A stretch of DNA of 64,000 nt from Glycine soja (Eukaryota; Streptophyta; Magnoliopsida; Fabales; Fabaceae): assembly GCF_004193775.1 (NCBI RefSeq), contig NC_041019.1, positions 17,977,259 to 18,041,258 on the forward strand. Reading direction: 5' to 3'. Position numbers and translations under genes: made by a program. Below are positions 33,462 to 43,155 of this stretch, piece after piece. The notes beneath the pieces were generated by a model. The model was not told the origin of the DNA, ran no database searches, and worked only from the letters and a program-made list of their open reading frames with translations. Every line of letters starts with the position of its first letter. The stretch's first letter is position 1.

Positions 33462-35189
33462 TCAAGTTTTTGACTTAGGTACCCAAACTTTATTGGGTCC
33501 TTGCATGTTAGTATAGACTGAGGATCCTTTTGGGACCCATATCATTTTAATGTTGCTGTAATTTTTCTTGAAGTAGCAAGTTGATATGCCATGTCCTCTT
33601 CTTCCACAGTAAAAACAAGTGATATAATTACATTTTTGTGTGGAAGTAGAAAAGTTTTTATGAAACTTTTGTTGTTTTTCATATTTATACCCTAGTCCAT
33701 TCTTATTGGAAACATATCTTTGTTTACTTAATATGACATCTAAATTATTTTTACTATAAGAAAATTTAGCAAGTGAATTTTTTAACTCTTTAATTTCTTT
33801 TTCATATTTTTCACAACAACTACAAGGATCTGATATTTTCTTGTCAGAAATAGTGGAGATATTAACTTTTTCATTTGTTTTAGAAATTGAGACTTCATTT
33901 CTAAGATGATCTAATTCTTTGTTTAATTTTGAGATTTCATTTTCTAAATTTGAAATTGTTTTCTTTGAAGATGAAACTAATTTTGAAAGTTTAATTGACT
34001 CTTTATGCAGATAAGCAAATGCTTCTTGCAATTCATCAAAAGAAATAGATAAGTTATTTGAAGATGTTACCTCTTCATCACTTTCGTAAATTTTAGCCAT
34101 AAGGCAGAGATTTATCTCTTCATTTTCTGAATCTTCAGAAGATTCCATATCATTTTCATCCCATGTGATGTATGCTTTCTTCAGTTTCTTTTCACTAAGA
34201 TTTTTCTTTTCAGATTTCTCCATCTTTTTCTTGAAGATGGGACAATCAACCCTCAGATGTCTAGGTTGATTACATTCAAAGCATTTTAAAGTAGAGGATG
34301 AAGTTTAAGTCCTTCTTTTTTATTTAAAATTGGGTCGCCTCTGATTTCCTCTTACTTTAAGAAACTTGTTGAATCTTTTTACAAAAAGACTTAGATCATC
34401 ATCATCATCTGGATCATTTTCCTGATCACTTTCTTCTTGAATTGAGGATGATGCTTTAAGAGCAATTCCTTTCTTTTTCTTGTCATTTTCTTCATGTTGG
34501 TGTAATCTCAATAATTCCATCTCGTGTTCCTGCAACTTTCCAAATAAAGTGGCAAGGGACATGTTAGACAAATCTCTTGATTCAGTAATGGCCGTTACTT
34601 TGGGTTTCCATTCTCTACTTAAACATCTTAACACCTTGTTTATGAGATCCTCATTTTGAAATTCTTTTCCTAAGGCTGCTAGATGATTTACTATACGTGT
34701 AAATCTCTTTTGCATGCTTTGAATATTTTCATTTGCATTCATCCTAAATAATTCATACTCATGAGTTAGTGCATTTATCCTAGATCTTTTAACATTTGTA
34801 GTTCCTTCATGTGTTAATCGAAGAGTGTCCCACATTTCCTTAGCACTCTTACAATTTGAAACCCTGAAATATTCATCCATTCCCAGGGTAGATGTTATTA
34901 TGTTTTTGGCTTTTAAATTGTATTGTACTCATTTTCTATCCTCTTCAGACCATCTATCTCTAGGTTTTTCTATAGTTATACTTTCACTTGATGAACTGCC
35001 ATCTATTGTAATTCTTTCTACTGTGGTGGGTATATAAGGCCCTATTTCTATGGCTTCCCAAATATTTAAGTCTATTGCCTCAATAAAAATTTGCATTCGG
35101 GTTTTCCAGTAATGGTAACCCTCTCCATTAAAGATTGGAGGTCTATTGATAGAATTCCCTTCTGGAAATAAGGAGTTTGCTGAGGCCAT
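33462..35189 (-). pseudogene. Element F gag with in-frame stops
   Basis: The start MASANSLFPEGNSINRPPIF is 39 bp after the primer site. UBN2-type gag text follows (YHYWKTRMQIFIEAID, CKSAKEMWDTLRLTHEG, RFTRIVNHLAALGKEF). Knuckles CFECNQPRHLRVDC and CFYCGRRGHGISTC lie near the C-terminal half. In-frame stops: TGA at 34931-34929 (after SEEDRK), TAA at 34322-34320 and another TAA a few codons on, where B reads through (PNFKPKRRTKTS). The gag terminal stop is at 33464-33462. The element would need Gag from another copy to move. Confidence 0.88.
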
Positions 35190-35227
35190 CTTTTTCTTGA
35201 AGCTTCTAAACTTTATACAAGAATGAA

Positions 35228-35239
35228 GCTCTGATACCA
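35228..35239 (-). other. Primer binding site of element F (tRNA-iMet)
   Basis: Minus-strand TGGTATCAGAGC, 2 bp after the LTR, is the standard initiator-Met tRNA complement used by Copia elements. An identical site follows the second LTR at 27118-27129. Confidence 0.9.
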
Positions 35240-35241
35240 CT

Positions 35242-36333
35242 TGTTAGACAAGTGGCCTCAGATATCTTAAGAAGGGGGGTTGAATTAAGATATTCCAAAC
35301 TACTTCCCCAATTAGAAATCTATTTCACTTTCTATTCAATTTATAAATTCCCTTAACAATGAACTTCTTAAATATTAATTCAAATAAATACAATTTGAAT
35401 ATGAATATAAAGCAATAATAAACAAAGGAGTTTAAGGGAAGAGAAAGTGCAAACTCAGATTTATACTGGTTCGGCCACACCCTTGTGCCTACGTCCAGTC
35501 CCCAAGCAACCCGCTTGAGAGTTCCACTATCTTGTAAATTCCTTTTACAAGTTCTAAACACACAAGGACAATCCTTCCTTTGTGTCTAGAATTTCTTTAC
35601 AACAAGAGACCTTCAGTCTCTTAATCCCTTAGAGAATTAAAAGGAGAAGAAGAATGAATCTCTCTAGAAAGAGATAGATTTTACAGATTGAGCACTCAAA
35701 TAATTCCTTAATGAATTGCAATTGAATTGGCCAAAGAATTCTTAAGATGATAAAATGATTTTGCTCTTTGAGAGGATAAACACTTTTGTTCTGAAAAACT
35801 CTGAGCAAATTCGTGTTATAAGTCACATATATATATAGACCATTGGTGGTCATGAAAAAGCCCTTTGAGAAGTTGTGACTCTTAGAAAGATTTTTCTGAA
35901 AATCTTGTCTGGTAATCGATTACAGGAATTGTGTAATCGATTACAGCTTTTAAAATTTGAATTAAAACATTTATTAACTGCTGGTAATCGATTACCAAAA
36001 TTGTGTAATCGATTACACACAGTCTAGAATTTAAATTCAAATTTTAGTAGCTGTTGTAAAACATATTTGGCCACTGGTAATCGATTACATCCTCTGGTAA
36101 TCGATTACCAGAGAGTAAATCCTTTGAAAAACACTTTTTAATTTAAATTACTTGGCCAAACCTTTTTCTAATTCAGTTAGGAATTCCCTTCCTAATATAC
36201 TAGTGATCATCTTGATGTTGTGACTTGTAATCTTGAAGTATTATCTTGAATTTAATCTTGAAAAGCCCATTTGCATTAATTGCATCATATCACCATGATC
36301 ATCATCAAAACACCAAAGGCAATTGCATCTACA
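35242..36333 (-). repeat. 5' LTR of element F
   Basis: 1092 bp. On the sense strand it starts TGTAGATGCAATTGCC and ends TCTAACA. U3 has six TAATCGATTA palindromes (about 35911-36113) and a TATATATATA box (35838-35826). The transcribed part carries hairpins CTTGTAAA/TTTACAAG (35531-35551) and AAGAGAC/GTCTCTT (35604-35622). The flanking GGACT (36334-36338) would be one half of a target duplication; the partner is lost. Confidence 0.9.
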
Positions 36334-36692
36334 GGGACTACTAGCAACAATATGTTATCAAAGAGAAAAACTCTAGATGAGGGTTCACTGTTATCAAGCA
36401 AGTCGGAGACCCAGCATGACCACAGATTCACCTCCACTCCTTATGTTCCCATAGACCCGGGTATAGGGCCCTCCCTTTTCAACTCACCGTGTGTGCAAAA
36501 AGGTGTTGGTGTTGTGTGCATCAAATGAATACATATTTATCTCATGCATACATTAAAACACACTCAAAGCATCGAAGAAGTTTATACAAGAACATAAAGG
36601 AAAAGGGAAACCGATGAAAGGGAAAACACAACTTATGCACAAAAGATTAATAGGCCTAACTCTCTAAAAACAGTCCCCAGTGGAGTCGCCAA
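36334..36692 (-). other. Element D primer site and leader remnant
   Basis: Minus-strand TGGCGACTCCACTGGGGAC (36691-36673) follows the D 5' LTR and matches the Ogre-type primer site; I recall it as tRNA-Arg for Ogre but did not verify the tRNA. The rest is untranslated leader, cut at 36334 by element F. The expected Ogre ORF1 is absent. Confidence 0.65.
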
Positions 36693-36693
36693 C

Positions 36694-38694
36694 TGTCGCA
36701 ACCTACCCTTTGGCGGGAAGGCGACGCAAGACTCATGGGTGTGTCTTCCATGGGAGGAAAATGCGCGGAGTCGCCACCAACGTTTATTCGAGGAAAACGT
36801 CGAAAAAACCGGAAAGGTGTGGTCTATGAACTTTAAGCGTGAAAGGTTCGGGAGTTGTTTTTACGCACGGGGAAGGTATTAGCACCCCATGCGTCCGTCA
36901 CAAAGGACAACAACCTTCAATCAAGTGTGCAAATATGACTTTCAAAATTATGTATTTTTCCCTTTTTTATGTTTTTATGTCTTTTTATGCCTTTTTGTAT
37001 TTTTTTTTATCTTTTTTGTGGTCGACAAGGGTGTTTCCCTCGCTCCTACGTATTCTTCAATTGCGATGAGGAAATCAGACCTACGTAGTTCTTTGAGAAC
37101 TAAACGTTGGTTAAGTTGTTTTTTATCCTTTTTTTGCAAGATAGATTTTTATTGAACAAAGGTCATTTAAGGCGTTGGACTTTTAAACGATCTTTTCATT
37201 TTGAAAGGAGAGAAACGTTTAAGGCGTTGGATCATTAATGATCTCTTGAGGTGGTCGACAAACGGTAAAGTTATATGTTGATTTTATGCTTTTGAACGGT
37301 CCATGTTAACCGATAAAAGCAAAGAGTACCGTTTAAGGCGTTGGACCTTAAAACGGTCTTTAGTGATTTTTGCGGACAAAACTTGATTTGTGAGTTGATT
37401 TTAGCTTTAGTTTCACTTTGGTTATTAGTCAATTCATTCAAGGAAACTTTCAAAGTAAAAACGTCGAATTGATTTTTCTTGATTATTTTATTATTATTAT
37501 TTTTCAAGATATTTTGATTATTTTATTATTATTTTACTTTTTTTTGTTTAACCGAGGTTATAGCGTGAACAATCGGTTAGATTTTGTTTTAACAGTGATT
37601 AAACGAGATTACAACACAAATGATCGGTTGAAATTCATTTTATCATTTATTAGGTGAGAAAACGGTTTAAATAAACGGTTAAAAGCTCGTTAAAGCGGAA
37701 GAAAAGAAAACTGAAAGTAAGCGAAATTAAAGTGAAAGTACACAAAACAAGTAGGGACCACTAAGGGTGCATAGAATGAATTGAAAGATTCGATTTCGGG
37801 AACTTACCGGTTGAAGACTGAAGAACGACGAAGAACGAACGAAGAACGATGAAGAACGATGAAGAATTTCCACAGAATCGCTTGCGGAAGCATTACGGAA
37901 GCACTTCGACTCAATTTTTCTTCACGAAAACGTGTTTTTCCCCCCAAAATAGCCGAAATGCATAGCTTAGGGGTCATGAACATTTTGAAACATCCCCCCT
38001 CCCCTATTTATAGGGAAAAAGGGAGGTGTTTGTCGCCCAGAGGCTTCTTGAGGAAGATTTCTAAGTGCACCCTAATTACTAAGTTCACCCCCTTTTTCGT
38101 ACTTTACGGAAAAGTTACGGAAGTGTTTTAGATTTGATTTTCATCTTCTTTTTCTCTTCCCTTTCACCAATGTTAAGTGAAATATGCTTACACAAGGTTT
38201 TCAGAAATTTTACGGAAGCATTACGAAAGTCACGGAAGTCCCGGAAACAATTTTTCAACAACGTGGAGGAGCTTGCCACCCAGTTGCTTCCTCCTTAAGC
38301 AACCCAACTTGTAAAATGTTCCGAAAGGGCCTAGATTCGAATTGTTGTTTACACCTCTATCTTGATAAATTCACCCCCCCCCCCTCCATTGTTGTGTATT
38401 TGGCTGTTTTCTTTCCGAAATCTCATGAAACTTTACGGATTCCACCGCGATGAGTGTTAAGCCTTCTGAAGCGATTAACAATGGTCATCGGATGAAATTA
38501 GAGTGTAACAGTTTATTTACACACACCCCACTTTGCTAGATACACTCCCGCTTTCGTGTTTTTGACCGGTTTCTTCTCGAAACATCTCGGAACTTTACAG
38601 ATTTCACAACGATGTGTGTTAAACATTTTGAGGTGGTCAAACGAAGGTCGCATGCCGACAAACAATGGTCCGCAGACGAAATTAGGGTATGGCA
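36694..38694 (-). repeat. 5' LTR of element D
   Basis: 2001 bp, TGTCGCAACC to GGGTATGGCA on the plus strand. Minus-strand TATAAATA is at 38012-38005. Downstream in the transcript are a GAAGAACGA tandem patch (37822-37865) and three GCGTTGGA-loop hairpins (37158-37364). It keeps about 240 bp near 38395-38630 that the 3' LTR has lost. Confidence 0.88.
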
Positions 38695-38699
38695 CCAGG

Positions 38700-39037
38700 C
38701 AAAGTATGAGGCGCTCATTGTAGGTCTGAAACTAGCAAGAGAAGTTAGGGCCAAGAAGCTAAGATGTTACACAGACTTGCAACTTGTCCAAGGATAGGTT
38801 GCTAATAGATACCAGACCAAGGAAATAGTGTTGCTCAAGTACTACCACGTTGCAAAGACTCTCATTGACAATTTTGAATGTTTCGAAATCTATTACATAC
38901 CTAGGGAGAGTAACACCAGAGTAGACTTGCTCTCCAAGCTGACCAACACCAAAAAGGTCGGGCACCTCAAGACTATCATCCAGGAGACACTCCAAACTCC
39001 CACCGTAGAGGTTGAGGAAGTTATGGCTAGAGAATAG
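38700..39037 (+). pseudogene. Element A archaeal-type RNase H, part 2
   Basis: Continues from 15827: AKYEALIVGLKLAREVRAKK (catalytic Glu), LRCYTDLQLVQG (Asp; usually SDSQL), a stop, then FEIYYIPRESNTRVDLLSKL (last Asp). A TAG follows at 39035. Element D split the domain between Asn-Asn-Gln and Ala-Lys-Tyr-Glu. Confidence 0.8.
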
Positions 39038-39039
39038 GA

Positions 39040-39280
39040 AGAACCAAATTGGATGATCCCCTACAAGAACTTCCTAATTCAAGGGTACTACCACCAAACG
39101 GGGACGAAGCCCGACGCCTCAAACAGAAAGCCAGCTACTACGTCATCCTTGATGGTGAGCTATTCAAAAGAGGGTTGACAACACCCCTACTCAAATGCCT
39201 AAACAACCAACAGGTAGACCACGTCATGAGAGAAATTCATGAAGGGATATATGGTCTCCACACCAGAGGACGCTCCCTAG
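39040..39280 (+). pseudogene. Element A integrase, zinc-binding part
   Basis: Text ARRLKQKASYYVILDGELFK, RGLTTPLLKCLNNQQ and DHVMREIHEGIYGLHTRGRS is the standard Gypsy integrase entry with its two His residues. It is interrupted at RGRSL by solo LTR H and resumes at 40107. Confidence 0.8.
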
Positions 39281-40106
39281 TGTTGAACAAGTGGCCTCAA
39301 TAACTTAAGAGGAGGGTGAATTAAGTTTCAAAAATTTTCACTAACAAACTTTTAACCCCCTTCTAAATGATAGGCTCAGAATGCAGAAGAAGAAGCAGCA
39401 ATCAATTTAATAATGTTCTTTAAACATGTAAGACAAAATTAATTGCAATAACATAAATGAGATAAAGGAAGAGAGAAATGCAAACTTGATTTATACTCAC
39501 TAACTTTGTGAAAATCCTTTTTATAACTTCTAAACACCCGAGGAATCCCTTTCCCTTGTGTTCAGGAAACTCACAATTCAAGAGACAATTAGTCTCTTGA
39601 TTACAACTGATTTTCTGAGATGAACATAAAGGTTTCTCTCCTTTAGAGTGGATGATACAAATTGAAGTTCCTGGATGAACTCTCAATATATTTGCAAGTG
39701 TTTGCCCAAGAGTTGTTGAGAGAGCATTTGGCAATGAAGTTTTCTTAGAATATCTCTCTCTTGCTTTTCGAAGTCAGACACACACATATATAGGCCCTTC
39801 GTGCCTTTTCAAAATGGTTTGAAGAGACGTGTCTTTTCAAAAAGCTTTTTCTGAAATTTTTTCACTGGTAATTGATTACAAGTTTCTGGTAATTGATTAC
39901 ACAATTATATTTTGAAGGGTCATGACTTTTCAAAGTGTTTTCTGAAGTGTCGTTGCTGGTAATTGATTACAAACATCAGGTAATCGATTACATGATTCAA
40001 AATTCAAATTCAAAACCCTTTTTAAACCCTTTGAATGTTTGTTGAAACAACCTTATTGTTTGATTCTACTTTGGCATCATCAAAACCATGTATTCATACA
40101 TTCACA
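39281..40106 (-). mobile_element. Element H: solo LTR of a SIRE1-related Copia
   Basis: 826 bp, TGTTGAACAAGTGGCCTCA to ATACATTCACA, with perfect duplication CCTAG (39276-39280, 40107-40111). It has four palindromes in U3, three decayed from TAATCGATTA to TAATTGATTA (CpG decay). A leader hairpin CAAGAGAC/GTCTCTTG lies near 39580. It lacks the GGTTCG..CCTAC block seen in the other LTRs. Confidence 0.9.
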
Positions 40107-40515
40107 CCTAGTTACCAAAGTTGGGAGCCGGCTACTACTAGCCAACACTTAGGGCAGACGCCCTCGACTTTACCAGGAGGTGTAGACAATGCCAAGAGTT
40201 TGTAGACGTGCCACACACTCCTCTTGACAATCTACACAGTCTGAGCTCCCCTTGGCCCTTTGCCATGTAGGGAATGGACATACTAGGACCACTACCAAAG
40301 GCTCCAGGAGCAGTCAAATACTTACTAGTCGCCATCAACTATTTCACTAAGTGGATAGAAGCAAAACCACTGCAGAAAATTACGTCTAACATGGTGGAGA
40401 CATTCACCTGGAAACACCTCACATACAGGTATGACCTCCCATACGCCATTGTCACGGACAACAACACTCAATTCAAAGCTCTGACTTACGAAGACTTCCT
40501 AACAAGGCGAGGGTG
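40107..40515 (+). pseudogene. Element A integrase core, truncated
   Basis: A one-base shift and a TGG-to-TAG stop precede PTLRADALDFTRRCRQCQEF (the CxxC). Then come the catalytic GMDILGPLPKAPGAVKYLLV (Asp) and DLPYAIVTDNNTQFKALTYE (second Asp). The catalytic Glu region and the C-terminal domain are missing: text jumps at 40515 to unrelated 3' sequence. Confidence 0.8.
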
Positions 40516-40833
40516 AGAAGTGCCCCCACCAGTACAGCACAAAGCCTTCACCCTTTCCAAAGATGACGACTTGCTATCTGAAGCACCACAACGAGTATCC
40601 TCTGATGAGGAACCGCCAATAGAAATGACCTCCTGGTCCATCATGGTTTGCTCAATCAAGTCTCCAGAATCATTGCCACCCATGCCGATGAAAGAATCAG
40701 ACAAGAATGAAGACATGATAAGAGAAAATGAATACCTTGAAGGGAAAAACAAAGAAGAAAGGGAAAACGTAAGCAAGGAAGCAAAGAAATTTTGAGAAAG
40801 AGCAGTGATGGCGATCGAACTCAAAATGTTCAC
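40486..40833 (-). pseudogene. Antisense Ser-rich ORF between integrase and 3' LTR of element A
   Basis: 115 codons on the strand opposite to gag-pol. A hydrophobic, Phe/Ser-rich start (MNILSSIAITALSQNFFASL) is followed by MSSFLSDSFIGMGGNDSGDL and a Ser-rich acidic part (ISIGGSSSEDTRCGASDSK). Tat-lineage elements such as Grande and Retand are known to carry an antisense ORF here. The 3' end of the ORF runs into the integrase remnant at 40515, so it is truncated by the same deletion. Whether it was ever expressed is unknown. Confidence 0.45.
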
Positions 40834-41373
40834 TCCATTTAAAAGGAGGCGAACTCTTCGGTAACTGGTGGAAACTAAAGTGGTGCCCTAAAATTTCACA
40901 CCACAATGCAACCCCACTCATGTACAAACCACGTCTCTAGTACGTGTTCACTCAATGAGTGACACGTATGCAAGATTACTGCACGTGTGCTGAACACACT
41001 TGCAGCAGCAGACAGAACGTAATGTCTGTCTTCAATGCACTCTTCAACGGTCAAAAAAGGGCAAATTTGTCAAATGTGAAGACTTCCCTCACCTAACACA
41101 CCAAAGACATGTCCATCCCAGACAACTTGACAGAAGCATCTTGGATAACACTTATCCAGGCTCGGGGGCTTGACAAGCCACATCGACCTGCAATTCTTTC
41201 ACCTGTTGAGATTACCACACCCGACATCGGACAAACACTTGTCCACACTAGGGGGTTCGACAAACTCATCACCCTCTACTTGTCAAGACTACTACCCCGG
41301 ACATCAGATATTCTCCTTCGACATTGGACAATCTCTTTTGCCTGCAAGCTGACTCAGAGCTTAGGGGGGCTTA
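40834..41373 (+). other. 3' UTR of element A with repeated polypurine-like tracts
   Basis: Three spaced tracts have a similar context: GGCTCGGGGGCTTGACAAG (41158-41176), ACTAGGGGGTTCGACAAAC (41238-41256) and GCTTAGGGGGGCTTATG (41359-41375). The last abuts the LTR and is the functional polypurine tract. CGACATCGGACA/CGACATTGGACA pieces between them show that the block is an old tandem repeat. No gene is supported. Confidence 0.65.
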
Positions 41374-42030
41374 TGTACTGTCCAAGGTCCAAAAAATACA
41401 CGTGGCACCTTACATGGAACTCCGAAACACATGTCAACCCTCCATGTCAGCCCTGGAACATGAGCATGGACACTCGACCCTTAGCAGCTGAGCTCCCTAA
41501 CTGACAGGTTATCTCTAACCTATTAATATTTAAATCTTTTTATCTCTTAGCAGACAATTAATTATCTACAAAGCCACACATTATCTACAAGGTGCAATTA
41601 TCTACTAGCTTTTATCTCTAAGCTACAATTTATCTTTAACATTATCTACATGCTACTAGCTATTATCTATAAGCTGGGAATATCTGCAAAGGCTATAACA
41701 ACCCCTACAAACAAGGACCTATAGCTGTGCTCCACTCCTATAAATACCAGGTTCCATCGAACCCTCAACATATTCCACACACTCTAGCATACGAGCAACA
41801 CGCTTGTGCACCTCTTTCTCTCTATCACTTACTCAAGCTTACAGTCAAGCATATACTTGCTTTATCTCCTAACTCATATACTTACTTGATCGTCGGAGTC
41901 CTTTGTTTAGCAGGTTCTCCTTCTTGTCCTCTTGACAAAGGTAACTCTCAAAACTGACGTGTAAAGTCCAAGAACCCACTTTGGCTACATCTACCTTGAA
42001 GTGTGCCAGCTTCGAATTTTGATAAGTACA
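41374..42030 (+). repeat. 3' LTR of element A
   Basis: 657 bp, TGTACTGTCCAAGG to GATAAGTACA; TATAAATA at 41739-41746. Target duplication CAAAG follows at 42031-42035. Confidence 0.9.
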
Positions 42031-42035
42031 CAAAG

Positions 42036-42864
42036 TATTTGAAAATCTATTGTTTGGATTATTTAGGAGTTTAACTTTGTTTTGTATGACAAATATTTTG
42101 AAACATAATTTTCACTTTTCCCATATATAGTCAATACGAATTAAAACAACAAATATATTAATGATAAATGAAATAAAAAGACTTAAAAGTAAGAAAAAAA
42201 TAAGAGTATGTTTCAGTAATGTTAGGGGTGATTTTGAAAAAAAAAACATGAATTTAGAATAATTTTAATATTGTTAACTAAATCAACTAATTTTCTTAAT
42301 CTTAATGTATCGATTAATTGAGTTTTGTAAAAATGACCATGCGAAGTATAAATTTAGGATAAATATAATGTTACTAACTAAATTAATACTCCTTATTTTG
42401 TCCCATAAAAAGCGTTTGTAAGAAAAAAAACAAAGCACAAAATAAGAGTTATTTTAATTTTTAATATAATATTAATTACTTTTTCATCTATTCCCTAATA
42501 ATATTAATAATGGGTAAAAGAAACTATTATAAATAAATTAGCGATGGTAAAATTAATTTTATAAAAAATTTAGTATATTGTTATATTTTCATTGTTCTTA
42601 TAAAATAAAATAAATTATTATTATTTTTTAATTTTATTGTTGGTGTTCAATTTCAATACATGCATGATTGATCAAATACCTGTGAAAAAATATATTAAGA
42701 ATTGAAGTTTGTGACTAGTTTCAATACAAAGCTGAAACTGTCATTGACCTCCTTCGACAGTTTTCAAGTTGTAAGAGGTGAAGTTTATGGTGAACTTTTT
42801 GATAGGGAAAACATTAAGTTTATTTACATATTTTACAATTAGTATGTTGTATAATTAATTTAGA
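42036..42864. other. AT-rich intergenic DNA
   Basis: No gene. A degenerate Stowaway-like end (TA-CTCCTTATTTTGTCCC) lies near 42389, without a convincing partner. Confidence 0.4.
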
Positions 42865-43155
42865 GTTGTGTATTTTTTACTCCTTAAATTTTTTAAGATT
42901 TCTGCTTTTAGTTTCTAAACATTTTTTTAATCTATTTTTAGTCTATATTTTTTCTTTCAGATTTTTAGTCCGTTAACTGTTTGTCACCCTTACTTTAAGT
43001 CCCTTAAAATGATTAAACGTAAAAAAACAAAAAAAAATAAATGACTAAAAGTAAGGATGAAAAGGAAAGATTAAAAAACTAAATAAATAATTCAGGAACT
43101 TAAAACAGAAATTAAAAAAAATTAGAGAGTAAAAAATAGTTTACCTTTAGTCTCT
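42865..43155. mobile_element. Inverted-repeat miniature element M
   Basis: The left arm TTTTTTACTCCTTAAATTTT, with TTTCTGCTTTTAGTTTC, is mirrored by the right arm as an imperfect inverse over more than 100 bp, ending AGAGAGTAAAAAATAG near 43140. The whole would fold into one hairpin. No coding. Confidence 0.55.

Larger units (their letters stand above)
26450..36333 (-). mobile_element. Element F: young SIRE1-like Copia plus partial tandem copy
   Basis: From high to low coordinates: LTR (36333-35242), tRNA-iMet primer site, gag, pol, third ORF, 3' UTR with polypurine tracts, LTR (28224-27132), a second primer site, and the first part of a second gag ending at 26450. The two LTRs differ at about 14 sites by eye over about 1.09 kb, which points to a recent insertion. 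The right junction is not an LTR end, so no target duplication can be tested. Loss of D gag/ORF1 at the same place suggests recombination between two F insertions followed by deletion. Confidence 0.85.
15828..38694 (-). mobile_element. Element D: Ogre-like Ty3/Gypsy with a nested Copia
   Basis: LTRs 36694-38694 (5') and 15828-17591 (3') bracket a minus-strand body. Flanks TCAGG (15823-15827) and CCAGG (38695-38699) differ by one base and fit a decayed duplication; joining across the element restores the RNase H frame of A. The order is primer site, leader, [Copia F], gag C-terminus, protease with a G-patch-like tail, an intron, RT-RNase H, archaeal RNase H, integrase, a long 3' UTR with tandem repeats, polypurine tract. 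The intron and the TGTCATACCC-type LTR start are Ogre features. ORF1 and most of gag are missing where F now lies. Confidence 0.88.
2441..42030 (+). mobile_element. Element A: outer Tat-lineage Ty3/Gypsy retrotransposon with nested insertions
   Basis: The LTR pair 2441-3095 and 41374-42030 begins TGTACT and ends AGTACA. It is flanked by the identical 5-bp duplication CAAAG (2436-2440 and 42031-42035). After removing nested insertions (5661-13488, 14009-15653, 15828-38694, 39281-40106) the order is LTR, primer site, gag, protease, RT, RNase H, a second archaeal-type RNase H, integrase, antisense ORF, polypurine tract, LTR. The second RNase H and the antisense ORF place it in the Tat lineage, closer to Retand/Grande-type elements than to Ogre. 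Every domain carries stops or shifts, many of the TGG-to-TAG kind that decay of methylated DNA produces. About 200 RT codons and the integrase C-terminus are missing. The element is dead. Confidence 0.9.

Noticed and set aside
40520..40795. Plus-strand frame opposite the antisense ORF
   Set aside because: Overlaps the antisense ORF on the other strand; codon pattern and lack of family similarity do not favour it, though the choice between strands is not certain.
41109..41504. 131-codon plus-strand frame across the end of element A
   Set aside because: It runs through the repeated polypurine-like block into the 3' LTR; no protein family is visible.
2376..42088. Similar words on both sides of element A (TCTAACTTTATTTTGTATG at 2382 and TTTAACTTTGTTTTGTATG at 42070)
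   Set aside because: They lie outside the 5-bp duplication and are imperfect; probably an older local duplication in AT-rich DNA, not part of the insertion.
42385..42630. Second Stowaway-like element
   Set aside because: Only one end (CTCCTTATTTTGTCCC) is convincing; no matching inverse terminus with a TA flank was found.
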